A stretch of 64,000 nt of DNA from an uncultured Thermoguttaceae bacterium (GCA_937951625.1 CALFBP010000011.1:91247-155246); one strand, 5' to 3'. Counted from the first letter of the stretch, positions 53,034-62,813 are shown. The notes: generated from the letters alone by a model not told the origin. Numbers and translations are program-made.

Positions 53034-53300
53034 ATGGACGCAAGTCTGATTGTCGATTTGGGACGCGAAGCGATTTGGATCGGGCTTTTGCTGGCCGCCC
53101 CGGTCTTGCTGACCGGCATGATCGTGGGCTTGGCGGTCGGCTTGCTCCAGGCGCTGACCCAGGTGCAAGAGCAGACGGTGGCCTTCGTGCCGAAGATCGT
53201 GGCCATGGTGTTGGTCATGGGCTTGCTGCTTCCCTGGCTTTTGGCCCGCATGGTCGAATACTCCGAAAACTTGATCTCCGGGATTCCGGGACGGTTCTAG
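53034..53300 (+). CDS. fliQ: Flagellar export gate protein FliQ
   Basis: An 88-residue, two-helix protein of standard length: DASLIVDLGREAIWIGLLLA, PVLLTGMIVGLAVGLLQALT and the signature TQVQEQTVAFVPKIVAM. ATG 53034 matches family N-termini; the ORF-track start at 53007 adds nine residues. The stop overlaps the fliR start (TAGTG), so the two are coupled. Confidence 0.94.
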   Translation: MDASLIVDLGREAIWIGLLLAAPVLLTGMIVGLAVGLLQALTQVQEQTVAFVPKIVAMVLVMGLLLPWLLARMVEYSENLISGIPGRF

Positions 53301-54079
53301 TGGATTGGCTTCCGCACATCGACACCAGCAAGTTCATTTTGTTCACGCTGATCCTGACGCGGATAAGCGGGCTGTTGATGACCGCGCCGATCTACGGCAC
53401 GCCCGACATCCCCCTTCAAGTCCGGGCCTTGTTCGCCTTCGCGCTGTCGGTCTTGGTCGTTCCTACGCAATGGGGCACATCGCCTCCCCTGCCAACCAAC
53501 CTCGCGGAATACGTCGTCCTGGTCGGGAGCGAACTCGTCGTCGGCTTGGCCCTGGGCCTAGGGATCACGGTGCTGTTGTCGGGCATCGAACTGGCGGGGC
53601 GCTTGATCGATCAGGTGAGCGGGATGTTGATCGCTGAAATCTTTGATCCAGTCCAAGGCGATAACTCGTCGATCCTCTCGCGTCTGATTTTTTTGACGAC
53701 GGTGGCCATTTATGTCGTGGTCGGGGGGCACCGCATGGCCATGGCCGGCCTGCTGGATACGTTTCAGACCATGCCGCCGGGCAGCGTCGCGGCGCCGAGC
53801 CATTTGGCCGACACGCTTGTGACCCTGGTCAGCCAAAGCTTTGCTTTGGGGATTCGCGCCGCCGCGCCGGTTGTCGCCTCGCTGTTGTTGGCGAACCTGA
53901 TTCTCGGGCTGATCACGCGGGCCCTGCCGCAATTGAATCTTTTTGTCCTCGGTTTCGGTTTGAACGTGTTCCTCGCCTTGGGCATCCTTGGCGTCTCGCT
54001 CGGCGCGGCGGTTTGGGTGTTCGCGGATCGGATCGAACCGGCCATTGGCCTAGTTGTGGAGACATTGCGCGGCGGGTAA
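53300..54079 (+). CDS. fliR: Flagellar export gate protein FliR
   Basis: A 259-residue polytopic protein of normal length. Family features: FTLILTRISGLLMTAPIYGT near the start, VGSELVVGLALGLGITVLLS and GRLIDQVSGMLIAEIFDPVQ in the middle and AAPVVASLLLANLILGLITR near the end. The start is GTG 53300, overlapping the fliQ stop by one base; the ORF-track start at 52913 runs through fliQ out of frame. Confidence 0.93.
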   Translation: MDWLPHIDTSKFILFTLILTRISGLLMTAPIYGTPDIPLQVRALFAFALSVLVVPTQWGTSPPLPTNLAEYVVLVGSELVVGLALGLGITVLLSGIELAGRLIDQVSGMLIAEIFDPVQGDNSSILSRLIFLTTVAIYVVVGGHRMAMAGLLDTFQTMPPGSVAAPSHLADTLVTLVSQSFALGIRAAAPVVASLLLANLILGLITRALPQLNLFVLGFGLNVFLALGILGVSLGAAVWVFADRIEPAIGLVVETLRGG

Positions 54080-54193
54080 GGATGCGGTACCGCGTCGCCG
54101 TGTGGCCGGGCGGGCCGACGACATCGCGCCAACCGTCTCCACGGTCCGACAGCAATCGTCAGACACGTCCGCTAAGTTCGATTCACCGACTCC

Positions 54194-55276
54194 ATGCCTG
54201 ACTACAGCGGCGATAAATCGCAGGAACCCACCCCACATCGCCGCCAGAAGGCCCGCGAGGAGGGAAGCGTCGCGCGGAGCCATGATTTGGCTTCGGCTTT
54301 GCTCTTGCTGGTGGCCCTTGGGGCACTATGGTTTAGCGGGGCCTCGTTGTTGGATTTTCTGGCGGCTTACGCCCGCCGCCAGTTGGGCGGCGAGCCGTGG
54401 CTGAAGGCCGACGCCTCGCTGGCCGTGGGCCATTGTACCAACTTGCTTACCGAGCTTGCCCGGCATGTCCTCCCGATCCTCGGATGGATTCTCGTGGGCG
54501 CGGTGGCGGTCCATCTGGTCCAAATCGGCTTTTTCTTCTTGCCGTCGAAGGTCGGATTCGACCTCTCGCGCATCGACCCTCTGGCAGGCGCCCGGCGAAT
54601 GTTCTCGCTCGACAGCGTCGTGCGTTTGGGCTTCGCCCTCTTGAAATTGGTGCTGATTGCCGCGGTCGCGTTCGCCTGTTGGTATCAAGACCTGCCCCGC
54701 ATTCTGGCCTTGGGCTGCCTTCCGCTCAGCGAAATTGCCTCGGTGGTGTGGCAGCTTCTTTTCTGGACCGGCCTGAAGATCGGGATCGCTTTGCTCGTGC
54801 TGGCGGTGATCGACTATGGCTATCAGTACTGGCGTCATGAGCAGGACCTGCGCATGACGCCCCAAGAAGTCCGCGAGGAAATGCGCAATCTGGAAGGCGA
54901 CCCGCAGATTGCCGCACGCCGCCGGGCGGTCCAGAGGCAGTTGGTGGCCAATCGCATTTCCCAGGCCGTGCCCAAGGCCGATGTGGTGGTCACCAACCCC
55001 ACGGAACTGGCCGTCGCCATCCAATACGATCCCGAGAAGATGGCCGCCCCGATCGTGGTCGCCAAGGGGGCTGGCCTTCTGGCCCAGCAGATACGGCGTA
55101 TTGCGCTGGAGCACGGGATACCCGTCCTCGAACGCAAGCCATTGGCCCAAGCCTTGTACCGCGAGGTGGAACTCAACCACCCCATCCCTCAAGACAAATA
55201 CGCCGCGGTGGCCGAGGTCCTCGCCTACGTCTACCACCTCAAGGGCAAGAAGATCGCGCCGCCGCGTGCGGCGTGA
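54194..55276 (+). CDS. flhB: Flagellar export switch protein FlhB (NPTE variant)
   Basis: A 360-residue protein. N-terminal tag KSQEPTPHRRQKAREEGSVA, four membrane helices, then the cytoplasmic domain QEVREEMRNLEGDPQIAARR and VPKADVVVTNPTELAVAIQY, ending with LERKPLAQALYREVELNHPI. The autocleavage site is NPTE (residues 268-271) rather than the usual NPTH. Cleavage occurs between Asn and Pro, both present, but the fourth residue is normally His. FlhB switches export from rod/hook to filament substrates under FliK control. It is the last flagellar gene in the window. Confidence 0.94.
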   Translation: MPDYSGDKSQEPTPHRRQKAREEGSVARSHDLASALLLLVALGALWFSGASLLDFLAAYARRQLGGEPWLKADASLAVGHCTNLLTELARHVLPILGWILVGAVAVHLVQIGFFFLPSKVGFDLSRIDPLAGARRMFSLDSVVRLGFALLKLVLIAAVAFACWYQDLPRILALGCLPLSEIASVVWQLLFWTGLKIGIALLVLAVIDYGYQYWRHEQDLRMTPQEVREEMRNLEGDPQIAARRRAVQRQLVANRISQAVPKADVVVTNPTELAVAIQYDPEKMAAPIVVAKGAGLLAQQIRRIALEHGIPVLERKPLAQALYREVELNHPIPQDKYAAVAEVLAYVYHLKGKKIAPPRAA

Positions 55277-55297
55277 GACCGCCTGCGCCCTGGGGAT

Positions 55298-56749
55298 TCA
55301 TGGTTTGGCCTCGAGCAGTTGCCTCATGGCGTCCATCAGCACCGGCTCGACTTCGGGCGCTACGTTGCTCGCGCGAGGGCTGGTCTCGTAGCCCCCTTCT
55401 TCATACGCCGAGGCCAAGGCGATGTAGCCGGGCCCGCAATCGCCATAGGCGGCCATCATCACCTGCAAGTCCTTACGCATGGCCTTGGCCGCGAGCTGAT
55501 ATTCCACGAGCAACTCGCCGGGCATGTGCAGCACCCGGACCGTCCCGACGCGAAGGCACGAAATCGGAAGCCGATGTCCCGCCTTGCAGCGGCGGACCCA
55601 AGCCAATTGATCGGCAAGATCGTAACTCCCGCGGAGCGGCTCTTTCTGAAGTGCCTGAGTCAATTCTTCCTCTTTCAAGTGCTTGGCCAGAGGCAGGGCG
55701 ACGGGCACGACCTGCCAACCCACGTCCGCAGGCGTGAGCGGGGCTTTTTTCATCGTGTCGAACGCCCGCTTCATCCCATCGGCAAGGCGCTCCGCGAGCA
55801 CGATGCGGTTGGGCGGACTGCCGTCGTTGTACTTGCCCGCCCCGATGTTGCCGCCGGCGCCTGTGAAATGCACGTGCAAAGCCTCGGGAACCGATTGGCC
55901 GCGGAAGAAACGGGCGATGCCGGGAAAGTCCGGGCTGGGTACGCCGGTGCGGTAATAGCTTTGCGGATGGCAGGCGTAGTAGGTCAGCACGGCCACGGGG
56001 ACGTTTTCGTTCCAGAAGGCCAACAAGGAGACCTCAGGATCGATGAGCCCCTCGGGTTCGGCGCGAAGTGCCGGGTCCTTGGTAGCCGTAAAGCGCGTGG
56101 CACGCACCTTGCCGTCCGGACCCTTGATCCGCCGGTTGGACGCTACCTGATGCACCTCGGCCGCGGACCAGCCGTAGTGGGTCACCTTCTGGGCATCGCG
56201 GATGCCTTGCCGCAGCGCGTCGGCCGCGCGGCGGATCACCTCCCGATGAAACGTCCCCTCGAAACGCCCGAGATCCTTGCGACCGAGTTCGCGGAGGAGA
56301 CGCTCGGCCATGAAATCGCAGGCGGGCGCGTCGTGCTGGTGGACGGTGTGAACCGCCACGCGGTCGGGCACAGTTCCGGCGGCCTCGGCCAGCGCGGCCC
56401 GAAAAGCGTCCTGCCCCTCGTTGGAAATTCCGATCCAATCCACAGCGCAAAGCACGATCGGCTGCCCCGCGCCCAATAGCGCGATGCCCCGGCAGCGAAG
56501 CGTCAGTTCGCCCAGCCGCTTCACGGGGTCGTAAGCCATTTGGGACCCGACGGGCGGCGTGGCGTCCACGTCGAAGGTCGCCAAGCGAATCCCCGCCTCC
56601 GATGGCCTGGCATCCCTTTGGGCTTCAGCGATTTTTTGGGCGTCGGCCGCGGGCGAAAGATCGGGCGTTGCGAACTGGAACAGCCCCCCTGCCATCAACA
56701 CTGCGATGGCCATCCGAGCCGCCGATCCTCTCCCCATTAGGCTTTTCAT
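55298..56749 (-). CDS. Secreted neutral ceramidase-like protein
   Basis: A 483-residue exported protein related to the N-terminal domain of the fusion at 6734-9154. A signal peptide ([20 protein letters not shown]) is followed by [72 protein letters not shown] and [19 protein letters not shown]. The SHTHSGP-type motif of ceramidases appears here as HQHDAP, so catalytic details may differ. Start ATG 56749 (MKSLMGRG). It converges with flhB. Substrate unknown. Confidence 0.8.
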   Translation of the reverse strand: MKSLMGRGSAARMAIAVLMAGGLFQFATPDLSPAADAQKIAEAQRDARPSEAGIRLATFDVDATPPVGSQMAYDPVKRLGELTLRCRGIALLGAGQPIVLCAVDWIGISNEGQDAFRAALAEAAGTVPDRVAVHTVHQHDAPACDFMAERLLRELGRKDLGRFEGTFHREVIRRAADALRQGIRDAQKVTHYGWSAAEVHQVASNRRIKGPDGKVRATRFTATKDPALRAEPEGLIDPEVSLLAFWNENVPVAVLTYYACHPQSYYRTGVPSPDFPGIARFFRGQSVPEALHVHFTGAGGNIGAGKYNDGSPPNRIVLAERLADGMKRAFDTMKKAPLTPADVGWQVVPVALPLAKHLKEEELTQALQKEPLRGSYDLADQLAWVRRCKAGHRLPISCLRVGTVRVLHMPGELLVEYQLAAKAMRKDLQVMMAAYGDCGPGYIALASAYEEGGYETSPRASNVAPEVEPVLMDAMRQLLEAKP

Positions 56750-57035
56750 GGCACAATATCCTTTGTGAAGGTGAGTTAAGCAATCGATCGTGGAGAACCG
56801 ACTTTCCAGATTAGTGTTTTCCTTGCGGCGGTACAACTAGAGGCCGCTTCGGGCGGCGCGTTGCGGCGCAGGGATCGCCCCGCCTTGCTGGCCGAGACGA
56901 AAGCGAGCCGGTTGCGAGGGCTTCGACCCATGGTACAATCGCGGGCGGCCTGCTGTTGCGGGGATGAGCCTGGGAAACGGCAATGTCTCCCGGCAACGCC
57001 GAGTATGCCTCACACGACCCCCAAGGAGCCCAGCG

Positions 57036-58313
57036 ATGAGCAAATCGGTTGGCAACAACGGCGCGGCCCTGGCCGCGGGACTGAGTATCGCCCGGGGCGC
57101 GCATGCCGCGGGGAGCGATCTCGTGAAAATCGCCCTGATCGGATGCGGAGGCCGCGGCACGGGCGCCGCGATCAACGCCTTGAACACCAAGGCCAATGTC
57201 AAGCTCGTGGCCATGGCCGACGCCTTTCCCGACCGCTTGGAAAACAGTCTCCGCGGCATCCAGTCGCAATGTCCGGGCAAGGTGGACGTGCCCTCGGATC
57301 GCAAGTTCACGGGGCTTGATGGCTATGAAAAGGCGATCCAGTCCGACTGCGACGTCGTGCTTTTGTGTACCCCGCCCGGCTTTCGTCCGCGGCAGTTGGA
57401 AGCGGCCGTCCGAGCCGGCAAGCACATTTTCGCCGAGAAACCGCTGGCCACCGACGCACCCGGTGTCCGACGCATCATGGCCGCCAACGAAGAGGCCAAG
57501 AAGAAAGGGCTTCGGGTGGCCGTGGGCCATCACCTCCGCCATGAGGTGAAGCACAAGGAGATCATGAAGCGGGTTCATGACGGGGCTATCGGCAAGATTC
57601 ACTTCATGCGAATCTATTTCAATTCCAGCGGCGTCTGGGTCATGCCCCGCAAGCCCGGCCAAACCGAAATGCAACATCAGGTGCGCAACTGGTATTACTT
57701 CAACTGGCTTTGCGGCGACCACATCGTCGAGCAGCACGTCCACGACATCGACGTGGCCAATTGGTTCATGAAGGATCAGCACCCGGTGCGGGCCAACGGG
57801 ATGGGCGGGCGGCAGGTCCGCGTGGGTAAGGAGTACGGCGAAATTTTCGACCACCACTGCGTCGAGTTCGAATACGCCGACGGCACGAAATGCTTCAGCT
57901 TTTGCCGCCATATCCCCGGCTGCTGGGACGCCTTCCTGGAATGCGCCCACGGCGAGAAGGGCTGGGCCGAGATTTATGGGCACGGCCACAGCGTCCTCCA
58001 TGTCGACGGACAACCACCACAACGTTGGGAACGCGGTCCCGACGGCCACCAAGTCGAAATGGACGACTTTTTCGCCGCCTTACTGGCCGGCCAACGCTAC
58101 AACGAATTGGATTGGGCGATTCCCAGCACGATGACGGCCATTTTGGGTCGAATGGCCACTTACTCGGGGAGGATCGTCACGTGGGACGAGGCTATCCGGT
58201 CGGACCTGGACCTCGCGCCCGAACGACTCGCTTGGGATGCCACGCCGAAGTCGCTGCCTGGCCCTGATGGGATTTATCCCTGTGCCATCCCCGGGGTAAG
58301 CAAAGCGCTGTGA
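57036..58313 (+). CDS. Gfo/Idh/MocA-family oxidoreductase
   Basis: A 425-residue NAD(P)-dependent sugar or cyclitol dehydrogenase. The N-terminal ~30 residues (SVGNNGAALAAGLSIARGAH) look like a Tat-less export-like or degenerate leader. The Rossmann fold shows VKIALIGCGGRGTGAAINAL, VVLLCTPPGFRPRQLEAAVR and the EKP motif FAEKPLATDAPG. The C-terminal domain includes GDHIVEQHVHDIDVANWFMK, where the family keeps catalytic Lys/His residues. Start ATG 57036 has AAGGAG nine bases upstream. It is a single gene followed by a palindrome and a terminator. Confidence 0.88.
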   Translation: MSKSVGNNGAALAAGLSIARGAHAAGSDLVKIALIGCGGRGTGAAINALNTKANVKLVAMADAFPDRLENSLRGIQSQCPGKVDVPSDRKFTGLDGYEKAIQSDCDVVLLCTPPGFRPRQLEAAVRAGKHIFAEKPLATDAPGVRRIMAANEEAKKKGLRVAVGHHLRHEVKHKEIMKRVHDGAIGKIHFMRIYFNSSGVWVMPRKPGQTEMQHQVRNWYYFNWLCGDHIVEQHVHDIDVANWFMKDQHPVRANGMGGRQVRVGKEYGEIFDHHCVEFEYADGTKCFSFCRHIPGCWDAFLECAHGEKGWAEIYGHGHSVLHVDGQPPQRWERGPDGHQVEMDDFFAALLAGQRYNELDWAIPSTMTAILGRMATYSGRIVTWDEAIRSDLDLAPERLAWDATPKSLPGPDGIYPCAIPGVSKAL

Positions 58314-58335
58314 AAGTCCCAATCTTGCCCCTCCT

Positions 58336-58353
58336 CACATTCCCGGGAATGTG
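58336..58353. promoter_or_regulatory. Perfect 18-bp palindrome
   Basis: CACATTCCCGGGAATGTG is fully self-complementary. It lies 22 bases after the oxidoreductase stop and about 70 bases before the next gene, a position suiting an operator for the downstream gene or part of a transcript-end structure. No regulator can be assigned. Confidence 0.6.
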
Positions 58354-58369
58354 ATAGGATTAGCTTCGG

Positions 58370-58394
58370 CCCGACCCAAGGGGGTCGGGTTTTT
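58370..58394 (+). terminator. Rho-independent terminator
   Basis: CCCGACCC-AAG-GGGGTCGGG forms an 8-bp GC-rich stem with a short loop and is followed by TTTTTCCTTTT. It lies 56 bases after the oxidoreductase stop. The adjacent 58425 gene begins 30 bases later. Confidence 0.85.
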
Positions 58395-58424
58395 CCTTTT
58401 CTCAACCCTAGGCTTGGAACGACG

Positions 58425-60566
58425 ATGCCGCTGGACGCTTACTCGTATTGTCCCGGGGGAACCGGCAAAAAGATTAAATTCTGCTGCCCCGACCTGCTCA
58501 AAGATCATCAAAAGCTTGAAGGGATGATCCAAGGCGGGCAATTGCAGGCAGCTTTGAACCACCTGGACCGGCTCGAAGAAAAGAATCCAGGCCGCGCCTG
58601 TCTGATGGCCCAGCGTTCCACCCTGCTGTATTTGATGGATCGCTTCGAAGAGGCCCAAGCGGCCGCAGCGCGGTTTGTCGAGAAACACCCCTCCAATCCC
58701 CTAGCGTTGGCCGAAACGGCGATTGTCACGGCGATCGAGCAAGGCGGCCGGGCCGCGATCCCTTGGCTTCAGCGGACCATGGAAGCGGTCGACGCGATCG
58801 TACCGGTGCGAGTTTGGGAGATGCTTCTCATCGTGGGGCAGGGCCTGCTCCGCGAGGGTGAGTTTTTGGCGGCTCGGGCCGTATTGCGGCACGCGCTGAT
58901 GCTTCAATCCGATGCCCACCACATCGCCGATCTACTGGGCCAAATGTTGCAATCGGAGAAACTGCCCGTATGGTTCAAGGTAGAGGCCTTCTCCCATCAA
59001 TGCCCGGAACACGCGCCTTGGAAGGCGAAATTCGACGAGGCCGTCCAGGCAGCCGTAAGAGGTCGCTGGTCGGTGGCGGAGCGTCTTTTCTTGTCACTGG
59101 CTGCCCAGGCTGACAAACAGCCCCTCGTGTGGCGGAATGTCGCCGCGATTCGGGGATGGCTTGCGGATCGGGAGGGGTGCATCAAAGCGCTTCAAAAATA
59201 CTCCCGCTTGGACGTCCCCTTGGAGGACGCCGTCGAGGCCGCAGCCAACGCCATGTTCCTCAGTGATGATGCTCTCGGCGATCAAGTGGAGAGGTCGAGC
59301 CTCACCTATCCCATCGTCGACGTGGAACAGTTTCAGACCGTCGTTGCCTCGTGTCGGCAGTTCCACCCCCTCGCGCTGGATCCCACAACCTTTGCCGACG
59401 GAGACGCCCCGCCGCCTCGAGCGGTGTACATGCTGTTGGACGCCAATCCGCCCTCGGACGATTCGCCTATCGAGTCCGCGGATTTGCCGCTCCCGCTCTG
59501 CCAAGTCGCGTACTTTGGAAAAGAAACCGATCGCGAGGCGAGATTACAGTTGTTCCCGGTCCTCGCGATCGAAGAGCCGTTCATCGAGCGTCTCTTACAC
59601 CAATTGCTGTTCGGACTGTTGGGGCCACTGGCCGAGCGTCGCGTCATCGACCGTAGTTCGCGGACCCGCGAACTGATCGCCAAAACTCCTTGGTTTGCGG
59701 CCGATTTGCCAAGCGACCGTTTGCGTGCCGCGAAGCGGAGGTACCACGAACAAGCCTTGCTTCAGAAATGGCCGCATCATCCCTTGGGAATATTGGATGG
59801 CAAAACGCCGCAGGAGGCGGCCAAGGAACCGAAGTACCGGGTGCCGCTTTTGGCGGCCATTTTGCTTATCGAGTTCTGGCTCCAATCCGATGGCGACGAC
59901 TTCGACGGCAATCGTCTCCGGGCTCAATTGGGACTGCCTACCGTGGACCCCATTGACCCCGAACAAGTTGATCCTACGACCTTGCCCGTCTCTCGGCTCT
60001 CGCGGGTTCAAGAGGAAAAATTGCCGCTGGAAAAGCTCCAGTGGGCTTTTGAACGAGCGGTAACGTTTTACCATCGGCCGGCGATTCGCAAATTTGGACA
60101 AGCCATGCTGAGGCATCCGGAGTTTACAGACAGCCGGACGCGGGCCGACACGTTCTCCATCCTAGCGCAGGTGGAAGAAGACGTTGACCGCCGCCTCGCT
60201 TACATCGATGAGGGACGCAAGCTGATGGAATCGTTAGGCGAGTCGTCGGCCCGCTGGGATTTGATGGAACTGTTCGCGCGACTCCATCACGGCGACACCG
60301 AGGAGATCGTACGTCTAGTCCAACATTTGATGACGGAACATATTCGCGAGCCGGGAGTTGCGGCCGCAGTGCGCAACGTGCTCGTCAGCCTGGGCGTCAT
60401 CACGCCGGAGGGAAAGCTCGCGAACCGAACGGAAGCGTCCGCGCGGGCCGAACCGGCGTTGGCCGTTCCTCATGAGGCAGACGCAGCGCCAGGCAAGATT
60501 TGGACACCCGGCGGCGAGTCTGCCTCAGAGAACAAACCGAAACTTTGGACCCCTGGCATGGATTGA
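58425..60566 (+). CDS. Large TPR-like protein with degenerate SEC-C motif
   Basis: A 713-residue cytosolic protein of unknown function. It opens with CPGGTGKKIKFCC, a SEC-C zinc motif (CxCGSGKKxKxCC) in which the second Cys is Gly. Helical-repeat sequence follows (LQAALNHLDRLEEKNPGRAC, FEEAQAAAARFVEKHPSNPL, LAARAVLRHALMLQSDAHHI). The central region has LPLCQVAYFGKETDREARLQ and a PHHPLGILDGKTPQEAAKEP stretch. The extreme C-terminus repeats IWTPGGE and LWTPGMD. Gene is alone between a terminator and the convergent NRDE gene. Confidence 0.75.
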   Translation: MPLDAYSYCPGGTGKKIKFCCPDLLKDHQKLEGMIQGGQLQAALNHLDRLEEKNPGRACLMAQRSTLLYLMDRFEEAQAAAARFVEKHPSNPLALAETAIVTAIEQGGRAAIPWLQRTMEAVDAIVPVRVWEMLLIVGQGLLREGEFLAARAVLRHALMLQSDAHHIADLLGQMLQSEKLPVWFKVEAFSHQCPEHAPWKAKFDEAVQAAVRGRWSVAERLFLSLAAQADKQPLVWRNVAAIRGWLADREGCIKALQKYSRLDVPLEDAVEAAANAMFLSDDALGDQVERSSLTYPIVDVEQFQTVVASCRQFHPLALDPTTFADGDAPPPRAVYMLLDANPPSDDSPIESADLPLPLCQVAYFGKETDREARLQLFPVLAIEEPFIERLLHQLLFGLLGPLAERRVIDRSSRTRELIAKTPWFAADLPSDRLRAAKRRYHEQALLQKWPHHPLGILDGKTPQEAAKEPKYRVPLLAAILLIEFWLQSDGDDFDGNRLRAQLGLPTVDPIDPEQVDPTTLPVSRLSRVQEEKLPLEKLQWAFERAVTFYHRPAIRKFGQAMLRHPEFTDSRTRADTFSILAQVEEDVDRRLAYIDEGRKLMESLGESSARWDLMELFARLHHGDTEEIVRLVQHLMTEHIREPGVAAAVRNVLVSLGVITPEGKLANRTEASARAEPALAVPHEADAAPGKIWTPGGESASENKPKLWTPGMD

Positions 60567-60635
60567 GGGGCAACGCGTTTCGTCGCTCAGTTCGGTCTCT
60601 CGACCCGCTCAGATCTCCACAACTCTCGACACACG

Positions 60636-61382
60636 CTATTTGTCCGTCGAAAGCACCTGTCTCAATAGGGCCGAAAGATCGTCATAGGGGTGATCCGACG
60701 GCGAACCGGCCGCGTAGTGATAGACCGCGTTGTGGGTCTTTTTGGGCAAGGCGAGGAGCGTCGAGGAGACGGTGCCGTAGTCTGGTCCCGAAATCGTTGC
60801 GCCGCGTCTTCCATTCGCGTCCGGCTTGCGCGAAAACGTGCGACTGGCCACCGCTAAGAACGCCACGGCTGAATCAAGCCGCTGTAACGTCAGCAGGCGG
60901 CGGACGAATTCCTGCCGCTCGTCGTTCGGATTGTCCAGGCCGCTGTTGGAGAGGATGTGGAGGCCGGGCGTCAGGGGCACGACCTCGACAGTGTCTCCGC
61001 CGAGGATCACTGCCGCCGAGCGGGCGTCGGCCACGATGAAATTCGCCCCCGCATATCGTCCCGAGGAAAGTTCTTTGGCCGCGTGTTCCGCCGCCCTTGA
61101 AGCGGTCTCCAACTGGAGCAATTCCCGACAGAGCAAGCCACGGGATCGCGGTTCCGGCGGCACCGAGGACTTGATCCGGTTAGCCACCGCCACGAAAAGG
61201 CCGTGTTGGTTCACTCCCAACCACGTCCCGCCTGCCTTTTTATCAATGCCGCAAATAACGCGGGGGCGGCCGGGCTGGATTCGCGGGGCTTGGGTGGGGC
61301 GATCGTACGCCTCCTCACGATTCTGCGCCACGAGGATCGGCGCGTCCCTCGCCGCTTTATACTGAATTGCCAAAATACACAT
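60636..61382 (-). CDS. NRDE/TANGO2-family protein
   Basis: A 248-residue member of the NRDE (TANGO2) family. The conserved N-terminal Cys is present (MCILAIQYKA), as is the NRDE-like motif in VAQNREEAYDRPT, the GGTWLGVNQHGLFVAVANR stretch, HILSNSGLDNPNDERQEFVR and the DYGTVSSTLLAL segment typical of the family. TANGO2 proteins are linked to haem or acyl-CoA handling in eukaryotes; bacterial roles are not settled. ATG 61382; convergent with the SEC-C gene. Confidence 0.87.
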   Translation of the reverse strand: MCILAIQYKAARDAPILVAQNREEAYDRPTQAPRIQPGRPRVICGIDKKAGGTWLGVNQHGLFVAVANRIKSSVPPEPRSRGLLCRELLQLETASRAAEHAAKELSSGRYAGANFIVADARSAAVILGGDTVEVVPLTPGLHILSNSGLDNPNDERQEFVRRLLTLQRLDSAVAFLAVASRTFSRKPDANGRRGATISGPDYGTVSSTLLALPKKTHNAVYHYAAGSPSDHPYDDLSALLRQVLSTDK

Positions 61383-61833
61383 AGCTGTTACACAGTGGCC
61401 ACACGAATCAACCCTTCCCCCCTAGATTGGGGTGCCGGTTGACTCGGCGTTGGCTGAATCTCGGCGAAACTCGCGAATAGCTAACTTAACCACTGACCGC
61501 CCCTAATTGCACCCCCCTTTTGGTTAAACATCACAGATTTGCTCTTCTTGGTCAGGGGCTTGGAATCTCAGTCATTAACGAAAACCAACCCTGCGCGCGG
61601 CAACGAGGCGTCGCGCCCTGAGAAACTTCCCAAAACCTAACCACCCTGCAACCATGTAGATAACCATACTTATGAGCAATATAGTGACCAGCCTTTTGGT
61701 TTCTACCCGCCTCGATTGCCATTGCTCAATGGAGCGTTTCCCATGTATGATCCGGCCTTTCCTCAACGAGGATTAGAGGTACCTCTTTCGGGAATTTCCG
61801 ATCCCCTCTGGTCACGAGCGAAAGGAGGCGCTT
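61383..61833. other. Intergenic region, divergent
   Basis: About 450 bases, AT-richer than average. A minus-strand frame at 61575-61766 has a possible membrane helix (VTILLISMVIYMVAGWLGFG) but no Shine-Dalgarno support and is not annotated as a gene. A candidate promoter for 61834 is listed separately. Confidence 0.5.
61722..61751 (+). promoter_or_regulatory. Possible sigma-70-type promoter
   Basis: TTGCTC and TATGAT are separated by 18 bases, about 80 bases before the 61834 gene. TATGAT is a good -10 box; the -35 match is four of six. Confidence 0.35.
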
Positions 61834-62649
61834 TTGACTGATCAGACTGCCTTGGCATCTCCGGGTCCTGCCGGCGCGCGATGGCGAGCTGCGGCCATGC
61901 TGTGCTGCTTGATCGGTCTTCCGCTGGCCGCCCTTTACGGGACTGCTTGGCATGAATTGGCGAAGACGGTTCCGGAGATGTTCTGGAGCACGGTTCTGGT
62001 GCATTTTGGTGAGCGCTCGGTGCTTGCTCGCGAGTCGTCAGCCTCCCCCTCAAGGAGGATGTTGGTATCTCAACCCGAGGCATCGGCAAAATCAGCAACT
62101 GGGCGTGTGTCGCAAGAACCGAGACGCACGTTGGGGTCGCTGCGCGACGTAACGGTAGCTGAGCGAAGGGAAGAAAAAAGCCCGCTTGTTGACCACCACC
62201 CGGATCATACCGCTCAGAGCCCCAGGCACCGCATGAACCCGGAGGACTCAGAGTTGTTTCAAAGCCCGCCATTGGAACCTGCCGTGACAAAAAGCGAGTC
62301 TCGCTTGCGCGGTTATCCTTCGTTGGTCTCCATGGCTTGGCATGATAGAGAACGGCGGACCCCAGCAAATGCCCCGCCGTTGACCGCTACCGTGATTCGC
62401 CCCGATGCGCTCGGGGCAGACGCATCGGCCGATTTTCAGTACGTTTTGGATCGTTTGCGTGAATTGGGGGCCGTTCATTACATGTTGGAAACTTGGGGCA
62501 ACGACGCTCAGCGATTTCGCTTCCACTGCAAGATGGCCCTCAGCGGCAATCCCAACTACATCCGCCATTTCGAAGCGATCGATCGGGATGCGATGCGGGC
62601 AATGAACCAAGTGCTTGCCGAGGTCGAACAGTGGCGCAAAGAGCGGTAA
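61834..62649 (+). CDS. Unrecognised single-pass membrane protein
   Basis: A 271-residue protein starting at TTG 61834, a start decided by AAAGGAGG nine bases upstream. One membrane helix (AAAMLCCLIGLPLAALYGTA, about 19-38) is followed by ~150 polar, probably disordered residues and a conserved-looking C-terminal domain (FQYVLDRLRELGAVHYMLET, RFRFHCKMALSGNPNYIRHF, AMNQVLAEVEQW). No family is recognised. scpB follows on the same strand after 164 bases. Confidence 0.65.
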   Translation: MTDQTALASPGPAGARWRAAAMLCCLIGLPLAALYGTAWHELAKTVPEMFWSTVLVHFGERSVLARESSASPSRRMLVSQPEASAKSATGRVSQEPRRTLGSLRDVTVAERREEKSPLVDHHPDHTAQSPRHRMNPEDSELFQSPPLEPAVTKSESRLRGYPSLVSMAWHDRERRTPANAPPLTATVIRPDALGADASADFQYVLDRLRELGAVHYMLETWGNDAQRFRFHCKMALSGNPNYIRHFEAIDRDAMRAMNQVLAEVEQWRKER

Positions 62650-62813
62650 GTCCGCGGTTCAGTCGCTGATCGCATGGAGCTGCCTGAACGGAAACCCCCC
62701 GGGATTCGCTTGGGGTTGCCGCGCACGCGGAACTTGGCGTAAGCTGTACCCAGTTCAAGCAAAAGCCGCGTACTTCAAAGGCGTGGTGGACGCCCGGGAT
62801 TCATGACATCCCC

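Noticed and set aside
61575-61766. Small minus-strand membrane protein
   Set aside because: It has one hydrophobic stretch but no ribosome binding site or recognised family; the hydrophobic frame could arise by chance in AT-rich DNA.
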